From positions 6,684,001 to 6,748,000 of the forward strand of contig JBAGRP010000001.1 in assembly GCA_036924855.1 (NCBI GenBank): a DNA stretch of 64,000 bases, in the 5' to 3' direction. This stretch comes from Nitrobacteraceae bacterium AZCC 2146 (lineage in GTDB: Bacteria; Pseudomonadota; Alphaproteobacteria; Rhizobiales; Xanthobacteraceae). Below, one piece after another: positions 51,696 to 59,397 of this stretch. Both the position numbers and the translations under genes were made by a program. The notes under the pieces were generated by a model. That model ran no database searches. It saw only the letters and a program-made list of their open reading frames with translations, and was not told the DNA's origin. The stretch's first letter is position 1; each line of letters starts with the position of its first letter.

Positions 51696-52868
51696 CTACC
51701 AACCGTTGATCTTCGGCCACGTCCCGGCGAGCTCGCCGTCCATGACGATCCAGTATTTGTCGTAGGCTGCGCAGGTGAGGCAGGCGTGATTGGGCAGGAC
51801 GCGCACAAGCCCGCCGATCGGCAGGCGGTCGAACCAGTCGGTCGACGGTACGGTGACGGTGCCGTGCTCCTGATGCACGATGTCGAGCGAAATTGCGCCC
51901 AATCGTTCGAGCGAGACGGGATCGCACACGTAGCCGTATTTGACGTCCGGCAGATTGGCGTTGGCGCCGAGATCCTTGGACAAGGCGAGCGCGCCGGCAT
52001 CAATGATGACGCTCATGTTCGTTCGGTTGTGACCGATCACCGATGCCAGGACGGATACGGCGATATCTTCTTGCTGGCAGACGTTCCGCGAAAGCTGCGC
52101 CAGATCCCAGAACAGGTAGATGCCGCAGCGGACCTCCGTGACGCCTTCGAGGTGACGGGCGAACAGCACGGTCGGTGTCGATCCCACGCTGACGACCGGG
52201 CAATCCAAACCGGCCCCGCGCAGGATCTCGGCGGCATCGACAGCCGCGCGTCGTTCCGCTTCCGCGATCACTTCGACTACGTCGCGGTCCGCGGATGAAT
52301 AGGAGTGGCCGGCGTGCGTCATCACACCTTCAAACGCCACGCCTGGCGAGTCCGAAAGGATTCGGGCGATGGGAACGATCTCATCGGCTTGCGGCGGGAG
52401 GCCGCTTCTATGCTCGCCGCAGTCGACTTCAATCAGGCAATGGACCTTCTGCCCGAATGAAGACGCACGACCCGCGACCATCGTTGCGGCTTCAATCGTG
52501 TCGACCACGATCAGAACTCGTGCCCCGGTCTCACGCTGTATCCTGTCGATATGCGCAAGCTTCGGCTCGGCGATTGCGATCGCGTACATGATGTCGCGGT
52601 AGCCACCTCGCGCGAAATACTCGGCTTCCTTGACGGTCGAGACGGTGATCGGACCGAACATGCCGGCCGTCGCGACTTCGGCGACGTTGAGGGACTTCGA
52701 CGTTTTCAGATGCGGACGAAGCTGGACGCCGAGGTCAGCACACCGTTTCCGCATCGCGCCCGCGTTGTTCCGAAGGCGGTCGATGTCGAGTAGCAGGGCT
52801 GGCGTCTCAAGGCTTTGGAAGGTCTCGACGCCCATTATGCTGATTTCGGCCTGCATCGTGCGGCTCAC
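51696..52868 (-). CDS. D-threonine aldolase / D-serine dehydratase-like PLP enzyme
   Basis: A 390-residue fold-type III PLP enzyme (alanine-racemase barrel plus DSD1-like C-terminal domain). The PLP Lys is in RPHLKTSK (~55), and the metal pair is in LPNHACLTC (His and second Cys pattern H-x-C). Such enzymes act on D-serine, D-threonine or 3-hydroxyaspartate, giving ammonia and an oxoacid, or glycine and an aldehyde. The usual KTHK reads KTSK here. The GTG start overlaps the HAD stop as GTGA; ATG at 52835 is an alternative. RidA downstream favours a dehydratase. Confidence 0.85.
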   Translation of the reverse strand: MSRTMQAEISIMGVETFQSLETPALLLDIDRLRNNAGAMRKRCADLGVQLRPHLKTSKSLNVAEVATAGMFGPITVSTVKEAEYFARGGYRDIMYAIAIAEPKLAHIDRIQRETGARVLIVVDTIEAATMVAGRASSFGQKVHCLIEVDCGEHRSGLPPQADEIVPIARILSDSPGVAFEGVMTHAGHSYSSADRDVVEVIAEAERRAAVDAAEILRGAGLDCPVVSVGSTPTVLFARHLEGVTEVRCGIYLFWDLAQLSRNVCQQEDIAVSVLASVIGHNRTNMSVIIDAGALALSKDLGANANLPDVKYGYVCDPVSLERLGAISLDIVHQEHGTVTVPSTDWFDRLPIGGLVRVLPNHACLTCAAYDKYWIVMDGELAGTWPKINGW

Positions 52869-53491
52869 ACCAGATCCAGCAGCGGCCGAAGGGTGTCGGA
52901 TACGATCATTGGACGCGCCTTGTCGGAGGTGAAGGTAAGTCCGGCCCGGTTGTGCCAGAACACCGGCATTCCGACGCCGGTTGCGCCCGGAACATCAGCG
53001 GAGGAGCCGGCCACGAACAGCGTGCGCGCAGGATCGGTACCGAGCTTCTTCAGGACGGCGAGATAGGGCTCGGGACGCGGCTTGTAGTAGCCGACTTCTT
53101 CCGCGCAAGAGACGGCGGCGAATTTGACGCCGACTGCCGAGACCGCGGCACCGGTCATGGCGATCGAGCAATTGGTAGCGATGCCCAGCGGCACTCTGCT
53201 GGCGAGTTCGCTGACCACTTCGCCGACGTCGTTCCATGGCTCCAGACCACTCCAGCGCGTGACAAGTGCTTCCGGAGCAGTTTGCGGCAGACCCGCGGCC
53301 TCCGCAGCGGCGCGGACGAGGTCTTCGTATGGCCGATAAGGCCCGCAATCGTAGGTGAGACCGAGATATGTCTTCCGCCAGCGCAATCCGGCGTCCTCCG
53401 AACCCGCTGCACTATTCCAAAGTTTCCAGGAATTGAGCAGGGCCGTGAGCAGATCGAAAACGACGGCGTCATAACGTTGGGATACGGGCAA
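52865..53491 (-). CDS. HAD-superfamily hydrolase (haloacid dehalogenase-like)
   Basis: A 208-residue HAD hydrolase with a helical cap. Nucleophile Asp is in AVVFDLLTALL, motif II in GIATNCS, Lys in YYKPRPEPY and the acidic motif in LFVAGSSADVPGA. The general acid two residues after the nucleophile is Leu, as in the dehalogenase branch, so phosphatase activity is less likely. The start is uncertain: TTG at 53497 abuts TGGGAG directly, so I prefer the TTG at 53491, 6 bases from it. First gene of the operon. Confidence 0.82.
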   Translation of the reverse strand: MPVSQRYDAVVFDLLTALLNSWKLWNSAAGSEDAGLRWRKTYLGLTYDCGPYRPYEDLVRAAAEAAGLPQTAPEALVTRWSGLEPWNDVGEVVSELASRVPLGIATNCSIAMTGAAVSAVGVKFAAVSCAEEVGYYKPRPEPYLAVLKKLGTDPARTLFVAGSSADVPGATGVGMPVFWHNRAGLTFTSDKARPMIVSDTLRPLLDLV

Positions 53492-53504
53492 AAGCAACTC
53501 CCAG

Positions 53505-53541
53505 CATGTTACATGTAAATAAGAGATTTACATGTAACATG
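53505..53541. promoter_or_regulatory. Tandem operator: two TTACATGTAA palindromes within a 16-bp-arm inverted repeat
   Basis: A perfect inverted repeat with 16-base arms (53505-53520 and 53526-53541) and 5-base spacer. Each arm itself holds the palindrome TTACATGTAA (53509-53518 and 53528-53537), centres 19 bases apart. It stands 14 bases ahead of the HAD start. Palindromes of this size suit FCD-type GntR dimers, so the regulator encoded at 47959 is the likely binder. Confidence 0.7.
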
Positions 53542-53552
53542 AAAAAGGTTGG

Positions 53553-53558
53553 TGTCAA
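53553..53558 (-). promoter_or_regulatory. -35 promoter element TTGACA of the GntR-controlled operon
   Basis: A consensus TTGACA on the minus strand. The -10 region expected 16-18 bases further on falls on the distal TTACATGTAA operator, where a bound repressor would block RNA polymerase. The -10 itself is not well conserved. Confidence 0.5.
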
Positions 53559-53756
53559 TTGGCTGTCCCAGCAGGGGTTCAATGGGCGGAGAATGCTGGC
53601 AATGTCGGCGGGCACAGGAACGGGATCGCAGGGAGCATCAACGTTCCCAGTCCGGAGCATCTGCTCTTCTGGGCGATCCACGAGGGCGACCGACCCCTCT
53701 CGGCGCTTGGCGCGCATCGCCGGCCCGCTTGCGAGAGCTTGTAAAAAAACTATATA

Positions 53757-53836
53757 GCGATTTCAATTATATAAGTGTTCGCAGTTTTGTTCTGAGTGGC
53801 GCGCCAACTACCCCTAAATTCACTGTGGTTGCGAAC
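53757..53836 (+). repeat. Hairpin repeat, copy 4
   Basis: Leader GATTTCAATTATATAAGTG, left arm 53777-53799 with two changes from copy 1, exact core TGGCGCGCCA at 53797-53806, and a diverged right arm ending TTGCGAAC at 53836. It stands between the GntR operon and the CadC-like regulator gene. Confidence 0.85.
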
Positions 53837-53972
53837 ACCGAACGCCGCCGATCTTGCGCTCTAAGCGGCAATCAAGGTGCGAGGCAGTTCCGATTTCGAT
53901 CCGATGATACGAGCTTCCTTGTCCGCGACCTCGACGCGTTAACCGTCCTGCGTCGTGCTGATCGGTCTCATC

Positions 53973-55526
53973 TCATTCCGGCAGGCCGGCTGCGCGCAGC
54001 GCTTTGCCAAGCTTCTCGGCCAGCTCAGGCGCACAGGCGACTCCGGCGAACTGACGGCTGACGCGAAAGGTCGGCTGCAATTCCAGCACGCATGCGGCAG
54101 CTGTTCTCGCCTCGTCGAGCCGGCCGAGCGCGGCAAGGGATGCGGTGAGCTGCACCCACGTGATGCTGTGGGCTGGATGGGCGAGGTTGGATTTGTAGGC
54201 TGCGCTTGCGGCTTCGCCATAGCGGTCGCGACAGAAATGGCCGAGCGCCTGTGCATCGTAGGCAGCAAAGGCCCACGGATCGAATGGGCTCAGGCGAATG
54301 CCGCGCTCGCTCCAGTCGATGGCACGCTCCGCATCGCCGGCCCAGCCGGCGACGACGCTGCCGAGGATCCATGCCAGCGCTGTGGATGGACTGAGCGCGA
54401 GCGCCGCTTCGAACGCGGCAAAGGCGGCCGGCCGGTCATGTGCGTCCATTCCAAGTGAAAAGCCGGCAAAGGCCAGCGCCAGTGCATCGTCCCGCCCATG
54501 TTCAATAGCAAGACGCGCATGGCGCACTGACGCCGAGCGATCCTCTTCCTTCAGCCCCGCGCGTAGAAAGCGATTGTGATGGCCCATCGCGGCAAGGCCA
54601 TGTGCGAGCGCGTAAGTCGGCTCAAGCATCAGCGCTCGCTGGAGTAGCCGCAGCGCAATCGCGGCACGCTCAGGCATGCCTGAGTCGATGTCTGGCTGGG
54701 CACGCAGAACGAGCTCGTAGGCGTCGAAACTGTCGGGACGCTTCCGGCGGATACGCTCGAACTCGGCACGGCGCAGACTCGGCTCGATGGCGCCCACCAC
54801 GGCAAGCGCGATTTCGTCCTGCAAGGCAAACAGATCGCCCACGGTGCGGTCGTAGCGCTCGGCCCAGACATGTGTGCCGGTTGCGGCGTCCGCGAGTTGC
54901 GCATTGATACGGACCCGATCATCCGCGCGCCGCACGCTGCCCTGCAGGACATAGCGCACGCCGAGATCACGGCCGACTTGTTTCACGTCAACGACGCGGT
55001 CGCGCCAGACAAAGCTGGAATTGCGCGCAATCACGAACAGCCATCTGATGCGCGATAGCCCCGTGATGATATCGTCGACCATGCCTTCGGCCAGCCAGGC
55101 TGCTTCGCCAGAGTGCTCGAACGGCAGCACGGCGATCGAAGGCTTTTCCGGAACCAGCAACGCGGTCGCAAGCACGGCCTCGCTGGCATTTGTATCGACC
55201 TGTGTCACCGCCGGACCGACATACCGATAGCCGCGACGCGGGAGCGTTTCGATCCAGCGTCCGCCGCCGCCCTGTTCGAGCGCGCGGCGAAGTGCGGCGA
55301 TCTGCACAGTGAGATTGCTTTCCTCGACAATGAGCCCCGGCCAGGCTGTCTCGATCAGCGCATCCTTGCTGACGGGAGATGCAGCGCGCTCCAGGAGGAG
55401 GCGGAGTAGTGCGGCACCGCGCTGGCCGAGTAAGGTCGGCGCATTGCCGCAAAGCAGTGCGCCCGTCTCGGCATCGAGGACGAAGGCGCCGAATTCGTAG
55501 GTGCGCGGTGGGAGCTGCTGGGCCAT
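53973..55526 (-). CDS. CadC/OmpR-type wHTH regulator with TolB-like and TPR domains
   Basis: A 517-residue regulator. Residues ~5-100 are an OmpR-like winged helix (GALLCGNAPTLLGQRGAALLRLLLERA; WPGLIVEESNLTVQIAALRRAL; IETLPRRGYRYVG). Then comes a TolB-N-like sensor domain (SIAVLPFEHSGEAAWLAEGMVDDIITGLSRIRWLFVIARNS; DLGVRYVLQGSVRRADDRVRI), and TPR-like helices to the end. No receiver domain and no transmembrane helix is visible. The ATG at 55526 is preferred over a TTG seven codons earlier; neither has a strong ribosome site. It is divergent from the cupin gene and probably controls it. Confidence 0.85.
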   Translation of the reverse strand: MAQQLPPRTYEFGAFVLDAETGALLCGNAPTLLGQRGAALLRLLLERAASPVSKDALIETAWPGLIVEESNLTVQIAALRRALEQGGGGRWIETLPRRGYRYVGPAVTQVDTNASEAVLATALLVPEKPSIAVLPFEHSGEAAWLAEGMVDDIITGLSRIRWLFVIARNSSFVWRDRVVDVKQVGRDLGVRYVLQGSVRRADDRVRINAQLADAATGTHVWAERYDRTVGDLFALQDEIALAVVGAIEPSLRRAEFERIRRKRPDSFDAYELVLRAQPDIDSGMPERAAIALRLLQRALMLEPTYALAHGLAAMGHHNRFLRAGLKEEDRSASVRHARLAIEHGRDDALALAFAGFSLGMDAHDRPAAFAAFEAALALSPSTALAWILGSVVAGWAGDAERAIDWSERGIRLSPFDPWAFAAYDAQALGHFCRDRYGEAASAAYKSNLAHPAHSITWVQLTASLAALGRLDEARTAAACVLELQPTFRVSRQFAGVACAPELAEKLGKALRAAGLPE

Positions 55527-55627
55527 TTCGGCGACATTTTGCAACAATTTCGGAGTTGTTTCACGACCTTTAGACGACGGAAGGACAGAATGAGGCTCCC
55601 CGACTATTTTGGCTTGGAGAGCTGGAC

Positions 55628-56086
55628 ATGAGTGGAAAAGCGATCATCCGCAGACCGGGCGAAGGCAAGTCCGTCAAGCTTGCCGGCCATCCCATGGCCT
55701 TTCTGGTCACCGGCAGCGACACCCGACACACCTCGATGTTCGACTGGACGATTCCGCCGGGCTTCTCCACCGGATTGCACGTCCATCGCGTGCAGGAAGA
55801 GACGTTCTATGTGCTGGAGGGGGAATGCGACTGGCAGGTCGGCGATGAACGCGTACGTGCCACGCCCGGCACTTACCTGTTCCTCCCGCCGGGCGTGCCG
55901 CACAACATCGGCAACGCTTCAGACAAGGTCGCACGCGTGTTGATGACCGTGTCGCCGCCCGGTCACGAGCGTTATTTCGAGGAATTGGCCGAGACGGTGG
56001 CGCGCGGCGGCGCGGCTGACCCTGCGGCGATCGCCGAGCTGCGAGCCCGCTATGACACGGCGCAGCTGTCGGCGCTCAAAAGCTGA
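55628..56086 (+). CDS. Cupin-domain protein
   Basis: A 152-residue single-domain cupin. Motif 1 is TGLHVHRVQEETFYVLEGE (H-x-H...E) and motif 2 is PGTYLFLPPGVPHNIGN (terminal His), so all four metal ligands are present. The C-terminus is a helical tail with a Glu/Ala-rich segment. The divergent CadC-like gene ends its upstream region within about 100 bases, suggesting a regulator-target pair. Substrate unknown; cupins of this size are often quercetinase- or isomerase-like. Confidence 0.85.
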   Translation: MSGKAIIRRPGEGKSVKLAGHPMAFLVTGSDTRHTSMFDWTIPPGFSTGLHVHRVQEETFYVLEGECDWQVGDERVRATPGTYLFLPPGVPHNIGNASDKVARVLMTVSPPGHERYFEELAETVARGGAADPAAIAELRARYDTAQLSALKS

Positions 56087-56298
56087 CCGTCATGATCAAA
56101 TAACGGATCTCATCCAGGCCGAGCACGACTCGATCGCCGCAGCCTGCGCGCTGCATCGAGACGACCTAGCAGCCATAGCCGGCAGGGAGGCGGCTGGCTT
56201 GCGCCGATAGGCAAATACCCCCTGATGTGCGGCATTGTGTTGGAGCAGCCTGTTCGCCTGCTGCGCGGGCCATCTGCAAAAGGAGGGCTTTAGAGGGC
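56087..56298. other. Short non-coding stretch after the cupin gene
   Basis: No gene recognised before hairpin copy 5. Confidence 0.4.
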
Positions 56299-56374
56299 TA
56301 TGGAGTAGACATAGTTCGCATCATCACCTGAGACAGCGCGCCAAATTACCACCAGTCAGAATAAAACTGCGAAC
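56299..56374 (+). repeat. Hairpin repeat, copy 5 (left arm degenerate)
   Basis: The right arm (56352-56374) retains TCAGAATAAAACTGCGAAC exactly as in copy 1. The core is CAGCGCGCCA (56334-56343), two changes from the other copies, and the left arm keeps only the outer GTTCGCA (56314). Same orientation as copies 1-4 and the last copy in the window. Confidence 0.75.
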
Positions 56375-56802
56375 GCCAACTACAGCTTTGGCGTGCACCC
56401 ATCGCATTGCCGCGCTCCGCTGGAGTGCGATCAAGGTCTGCGTCGCTGCAGCAGTTTCCATCGTTTCGATGTTGATGGCAGTGACCCGCTCGAGCAACTC
56501 AATTACGCGGTGCTCGAAGCTATAGGGCGTCGATCGCTTTGCGTATGATCGCGCCGCGTAGCGTCTTCTATCTGTGTTGATCAAGGCCCCAGTGGATTCC
56601 CGAGCAGATAGTTCCAAGCTTGGGTCAGCCCGCCCTGCGTCGGTTCAGAGTCCGACATGATCGTTATCATTAGCTTTGTTCGACCGCAGACCGAGCTTCC
56701 GGTGAACTTCCGCGTGGCGGCTTCCCGGGTGGTGTCGGAAGCCGCGTGTCCAGGTCGTTGAAATAACCGGCGCGCAAAGAAACGACAACGGCCCGCTTGC
56801 AA
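56375..56802. other. Intergenic stretch, no gene recognised
   Basis: About 430 bases without a credible gene on either strand. It is the transition from the repeat-bounded mosaic to the polyol uptake operon. Confidence 0.45.
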
Positions 56803-56830
56803 TGTTTAGTAAATCGTGATCAACTAAACA
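56803..56830. promoter_or_regulatory. Inverted repeat TGTTTAGT-N12-ACTAAACA, candidate operator of the polyol operon
   Basis: Perfect 8-base arms with a 12-base spacer, 158 bases ahead of the binding-protein start. A further GTTTAGTT half-site occurs at 56882. No regulator gene is present in the window next to it, so the binder is unknown; DeoR- or LacI-type proteins commonly control such operons. Confidence 0.5.
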
Positions 56831-56987
56831 AATCGAGCTTTGCCGGTCCTTAGAATCCGGGTAAGCGCGAGGAAACGTCAGTTTAGTTATTCAGCTCGTC
56901 AAGGACTGTGTCGCTCTGCTCGAAGCATTCGAGCGGATAGGAAAGCCGTGCCACGTCGATGGCCGGCCCCACTGGAGGGAACGCGTA

Positions 56988-58331
56988 ATGAAACAGACTA
57001 TGAAGGCGCTTCTTGTTGCATGGGGAGCTCTTGCGTCCGCGCTCGGCGTCGGAGCGGGGACCACGCCCGCGCAGGCGCAGGGCAAGACCATCACGCTGTG
57101 CTGGGCCGCATGGGACCCTGCCAATGCACTGGTCGAACTGTCGAAGGACTTCACCGCCAAGACCGGGATCGGTATGAAGTTTGAATTCGTGCCGTGGACC
57201 AACTATGCTGATCGTTTCCTGAACGAACTCAATTCGCACGGCTCGTTGTGCGATCTTATCATCGGCGACTCGCAATGGATCGGCGGCGCCGCGGAGAACG
57301 GCCAGTACGTCAAGCTCAACGATTTCTTCAAGAAGGAAGGAATCAGCATGGACGACTACATGCCGGCGACAGTGGTCGGTTATTCCGAGTGGCCGAAGAA
57401 CTCGCCGAACTATTGGGCGCTGCCCGCTATGGGTGACGCGGTGGGCTGGACCTATCGCAAGGACTGGTTTGCGCGGCCGGACGTGCAGAAGGACTTCAAG
57501 GCCAAGTACGGCCGCGATCTCGCTGTGCCGAAGACGCTCGATGAACTGCGCGACATCGCGAAGTTTTTCCAGGGCCGCGAGATCGACGGCAAGAAGGTCT
57601 ATGGCGCTTCCATCTATACCGAGCGAGGCTCGGAAGGCATCACCATGGGCGTTTCGAACTATCTCTATGATTACGGCTTCAAATATCAGGATCCCAACAA
57701 GCCCTATGCGATGGACGGGTTCGTCAACTCGCCCGGAGCCGTCAAGGGCCTTGAGGCCTACAAGGAACTCTACAAGTGCTGCACGCCTCCCGGCGCTTCC
57801 AATTCCTACATGTCGGAAGGTCTCGATGCCTTCAAGTCGGGACAGGTGGCGCTGCAGATGAACTTCTTCGCCTTCTTCCCGGGCCTCTACAAGGATCCGA
57901 ATGTCGGTGGTGACAAGATCGGCTTCTTCGTCAATCCTGCCGCCACGACGCAGGCGACACAGCTCGGCGGACAGGGGATCTCGGTTGTTTCCTATTCCAA
58001 GAACCAGGGCGAAGCGTTGCAATACATCAAGTGGTTCTCTGGCGGAGACGTGCAGAAGAAATGGTGGGCGCTGGGCGGCTATTCCTGCGCCAAGTCCGTG
58101 TTGAATGATCCGAGCTTCCCGAACAGCGCGCCCTTTGCGAAGGAGTTCCTGCAGTCCATGGGCATGGTCGTCGACTTCTGGGCTGAGCCTTCCTATGCAC
58201 AGCTTCTGCAGGCCGAACAGAAGCGCGTGCACGACTACGTGGTCGCCGACAAGGGCACTGCGCAGGAAGCGCTCGATGGGTTGGTGAAGGACTGGAAAGC
58301 GATCTTCAAGGAAGAGGGCAAAAAGTTCTAG
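56988..58331 (+). CDS. Carbohydrate/polyol ABC transporter binding protein
   Basis: A 447-residue exported binding protein of the MalE-like group. Signal peptide: KALLVAWGALASALGVGAG, cleaved after AQA. The body has LSKDFTAKTGIGMKFEFVPW, DLIIGDSQWIGGAAENGQYVKL, ALPAMGDAVGWTYRKDWFARPD and GISVVSYSKNQGEALQYIKWF. GGAGGG lies 9 bases before the ATG. The downstream gene order with two ATPases and a tiny membrane protein resembles the rhizobial glycerol importer (GlpSTPQUV), and DhaL/DhaM follow, so a glycerol-, dihydroxyacetone- or related polyol substrate is likely. Confidence 0.87.
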   Translation: MKQTMKALLVAWGALASALGVGAGTTPAQAQGKTITLCWAAWDPANALVELSKDFTAKTGIGMKFEFVPWTNYADRFLNELNSHGSLCDLIIGDSQWIGGAAENGQYVKLNDFFKKEGISMDDYMPATVVGYSEWPKNSPNYWALPAMGDAVGWTYRKDWFARPDVQKDFKAKYGRDLAVPKTLDELRDIAKFFQGREIDGKKVYGASIYTERGSEGITMGVSNYLYDYGFKYQDPNKPYAMDGFVNSPGAVKGLEAYKELYKCCTPPGASNSYMSEGLDAFKSGQVALQMNFFAFFPGLYKDPNVGGDKIGFFVNPAATTQATQLGGQGISVVSYSKNQGEALQYIKWFSGGDVQKKWWALGGYSCAKSVLNDPSFPNSAPFAKEFLQSMGMVVDFWAEPSYAQLLQAEQKRVHDYVVADKGTAQEALDGLVKDWKAIFKEEGKKF

Positions 58332-58338
58332 GTTAATC

Positions 58339-58368
58339 GCCTGGAGCGCGTTCGATAGCGCTCCAGGC
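58339..58368 (+). terminator. Strong hairpin behind the binding-protein gene
   Basis: GCCTGGAGCGC (58339-58349) and its exact complement (58358-58368) form an 11-base stem with an 8-base loop, followed by GACCTTTTC. Its place between the binding protein and permease genes suggests a partial terminator or 3' stabiliser that makes binding-protein mRNA more abundant than the rest. Confidence 0.7.
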
Positions 58369-58437
58369 GACCTTTTCAGCAATACCAACACTCCTTACCG
58401 CACTGACGATCACGGCACATCAGGATCAGCCGACGCC

Positions 58438-59397
58438 ATGAATGATTTGAGTGCCTCATCGCGGATCATGTCTGAGGCTGTCCCCATCCAGCCAGGCGTG
58501 ACGCGTCGTATCCGGGGCCTGTCGGACAAGGCGCTCGCATGGCTCTTCATCACGCCGACGATTGTGCTGCTGCTGGCAATCAATATCTTCCCGCTGGTTT
58601 GGACGATCTATCTGTCGTTCACCAACTACCGCGCCAACCGGGCGAACGCGCCGACGATATGGCTGGGGACCGATTGGTACCAGTCGATCCTGACCGATCC
58701 GGACATTTGGGCGGCGATGCAGGTGACGGCGCATTTCGTGATCTGGACCGTGCTGATCGAGACCGTGCTCGGATTCGGCCTTGCCTTCCTCATCGACAAG
58801 AAATTCCGCGGTCATGGCATATGGACCACGATCATCCTGCTACCGATGATGCTTTCGCCGGCCGTCGTCGGCAACTTCTGGACGTTTCTGTATCAGCCGC
58901 AGATCGGACTCTTCAACTATGTGGTCGCCTTCTTCACCGGCCGTTCCGCTTCGTCGTTCCAGATGCTGGGAGACGTGACGCTCAGTCCCTGGGCCATCGT
59001 CATCGTCGATGCCTGGATGTGGACGCCTTATGTGATGCTGATCTGCCTGGCCGGCTTGCGTTCGATTCCGGACTACATCTATGAGGCGGCGGAGGTCGAC
59101 CGCGCGTCGAAATGGCGGCAGTTCTGGTCGGTCACATTGCCGATGGCGCTGCCGTTCATCATGCTTGCCGTGCTCTTCCGCGGCATCGAGAACTTCAAGA
59201 TGTTCGACATGGTCAACCTGCTTACTGGCGGCGGACCGGGCTCGACCACGGAGGTCGCCTCGATCACGCTCAAGCGCGCGGCGTTCGAGAGCTGGCGGAC
59301 AGGCTATTCCTCGGCCTTTGCGATCATCCTGTTCGTGACGGTGTTCGGCTTGGCCAACATCTACGTGAAGGCGCTGAACCGGGTGAAAAGTCGATGA
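58438..59397 (+). CDS. Carbohydrate/polyol ABC permease 1
   Basis: A 319-residue MalF-type permease with six membrane segments (AWLFITPTIVLLLAINIFPLVWTIYLSF is the first). The EAA loop is YIYEAAEVDRASKWRQFWSVTLPMALP. The early part keeps PMMLSPAVVGNFWTFLYQPQIGLFNY. Its stop overlaps the next start as ATGA, so translation is coupled to permease 2. Confidence 0.9.
   Translation: MNDLSASSRIMSEAVPIQPGVTRRIRGLSDKALAWLFITPTIVLLLAINIFPLVWTIYLSFTNYRANRANAPTIWLGTDWYQSILTDPDIWAAMQVTAHFVIWTVLIETVLGFGLAFLIDKKFRGHGIWTTIILLPMMLSPAVVGNFWTFLYQPQIGLFNYVVAFFTGRSASSFQMLGDVTLSPWAIVIVDAWMWTPYVMLICLAGLRSIPDYIYEAAEVDRASKWRQFWSVTLPMALPFIMLAVLFRGIENFKMFDMVNLLTGGGPGSTTEVASITLKRAAFESWRTGYSSAFAIILFVTVFGLANIYVKALNRVKSR

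Noticed and set aside
53506..53757. Short plus-strand frame starting within the GntR operator region
   Set aside because: Its start lies in the operator palindrome, it has no ribosome site and its sequence matches no family.
36757..56374. Hairpin repeats as a CRISPR array or as transcription terminators
   Set aside because: Copies are kilobases apart with genes between, so not CRISPR. They lack a trailing T-run and lie on one strand whatever the direction of neighbouring genes, so not ordinary terminators.
56883..58391. 502-codon minus-strand frame opposite the polyol binding protein
   Set aside because: Antisense shadow; the plus-strand gene has signal peptide, ribosome site and family motifs.
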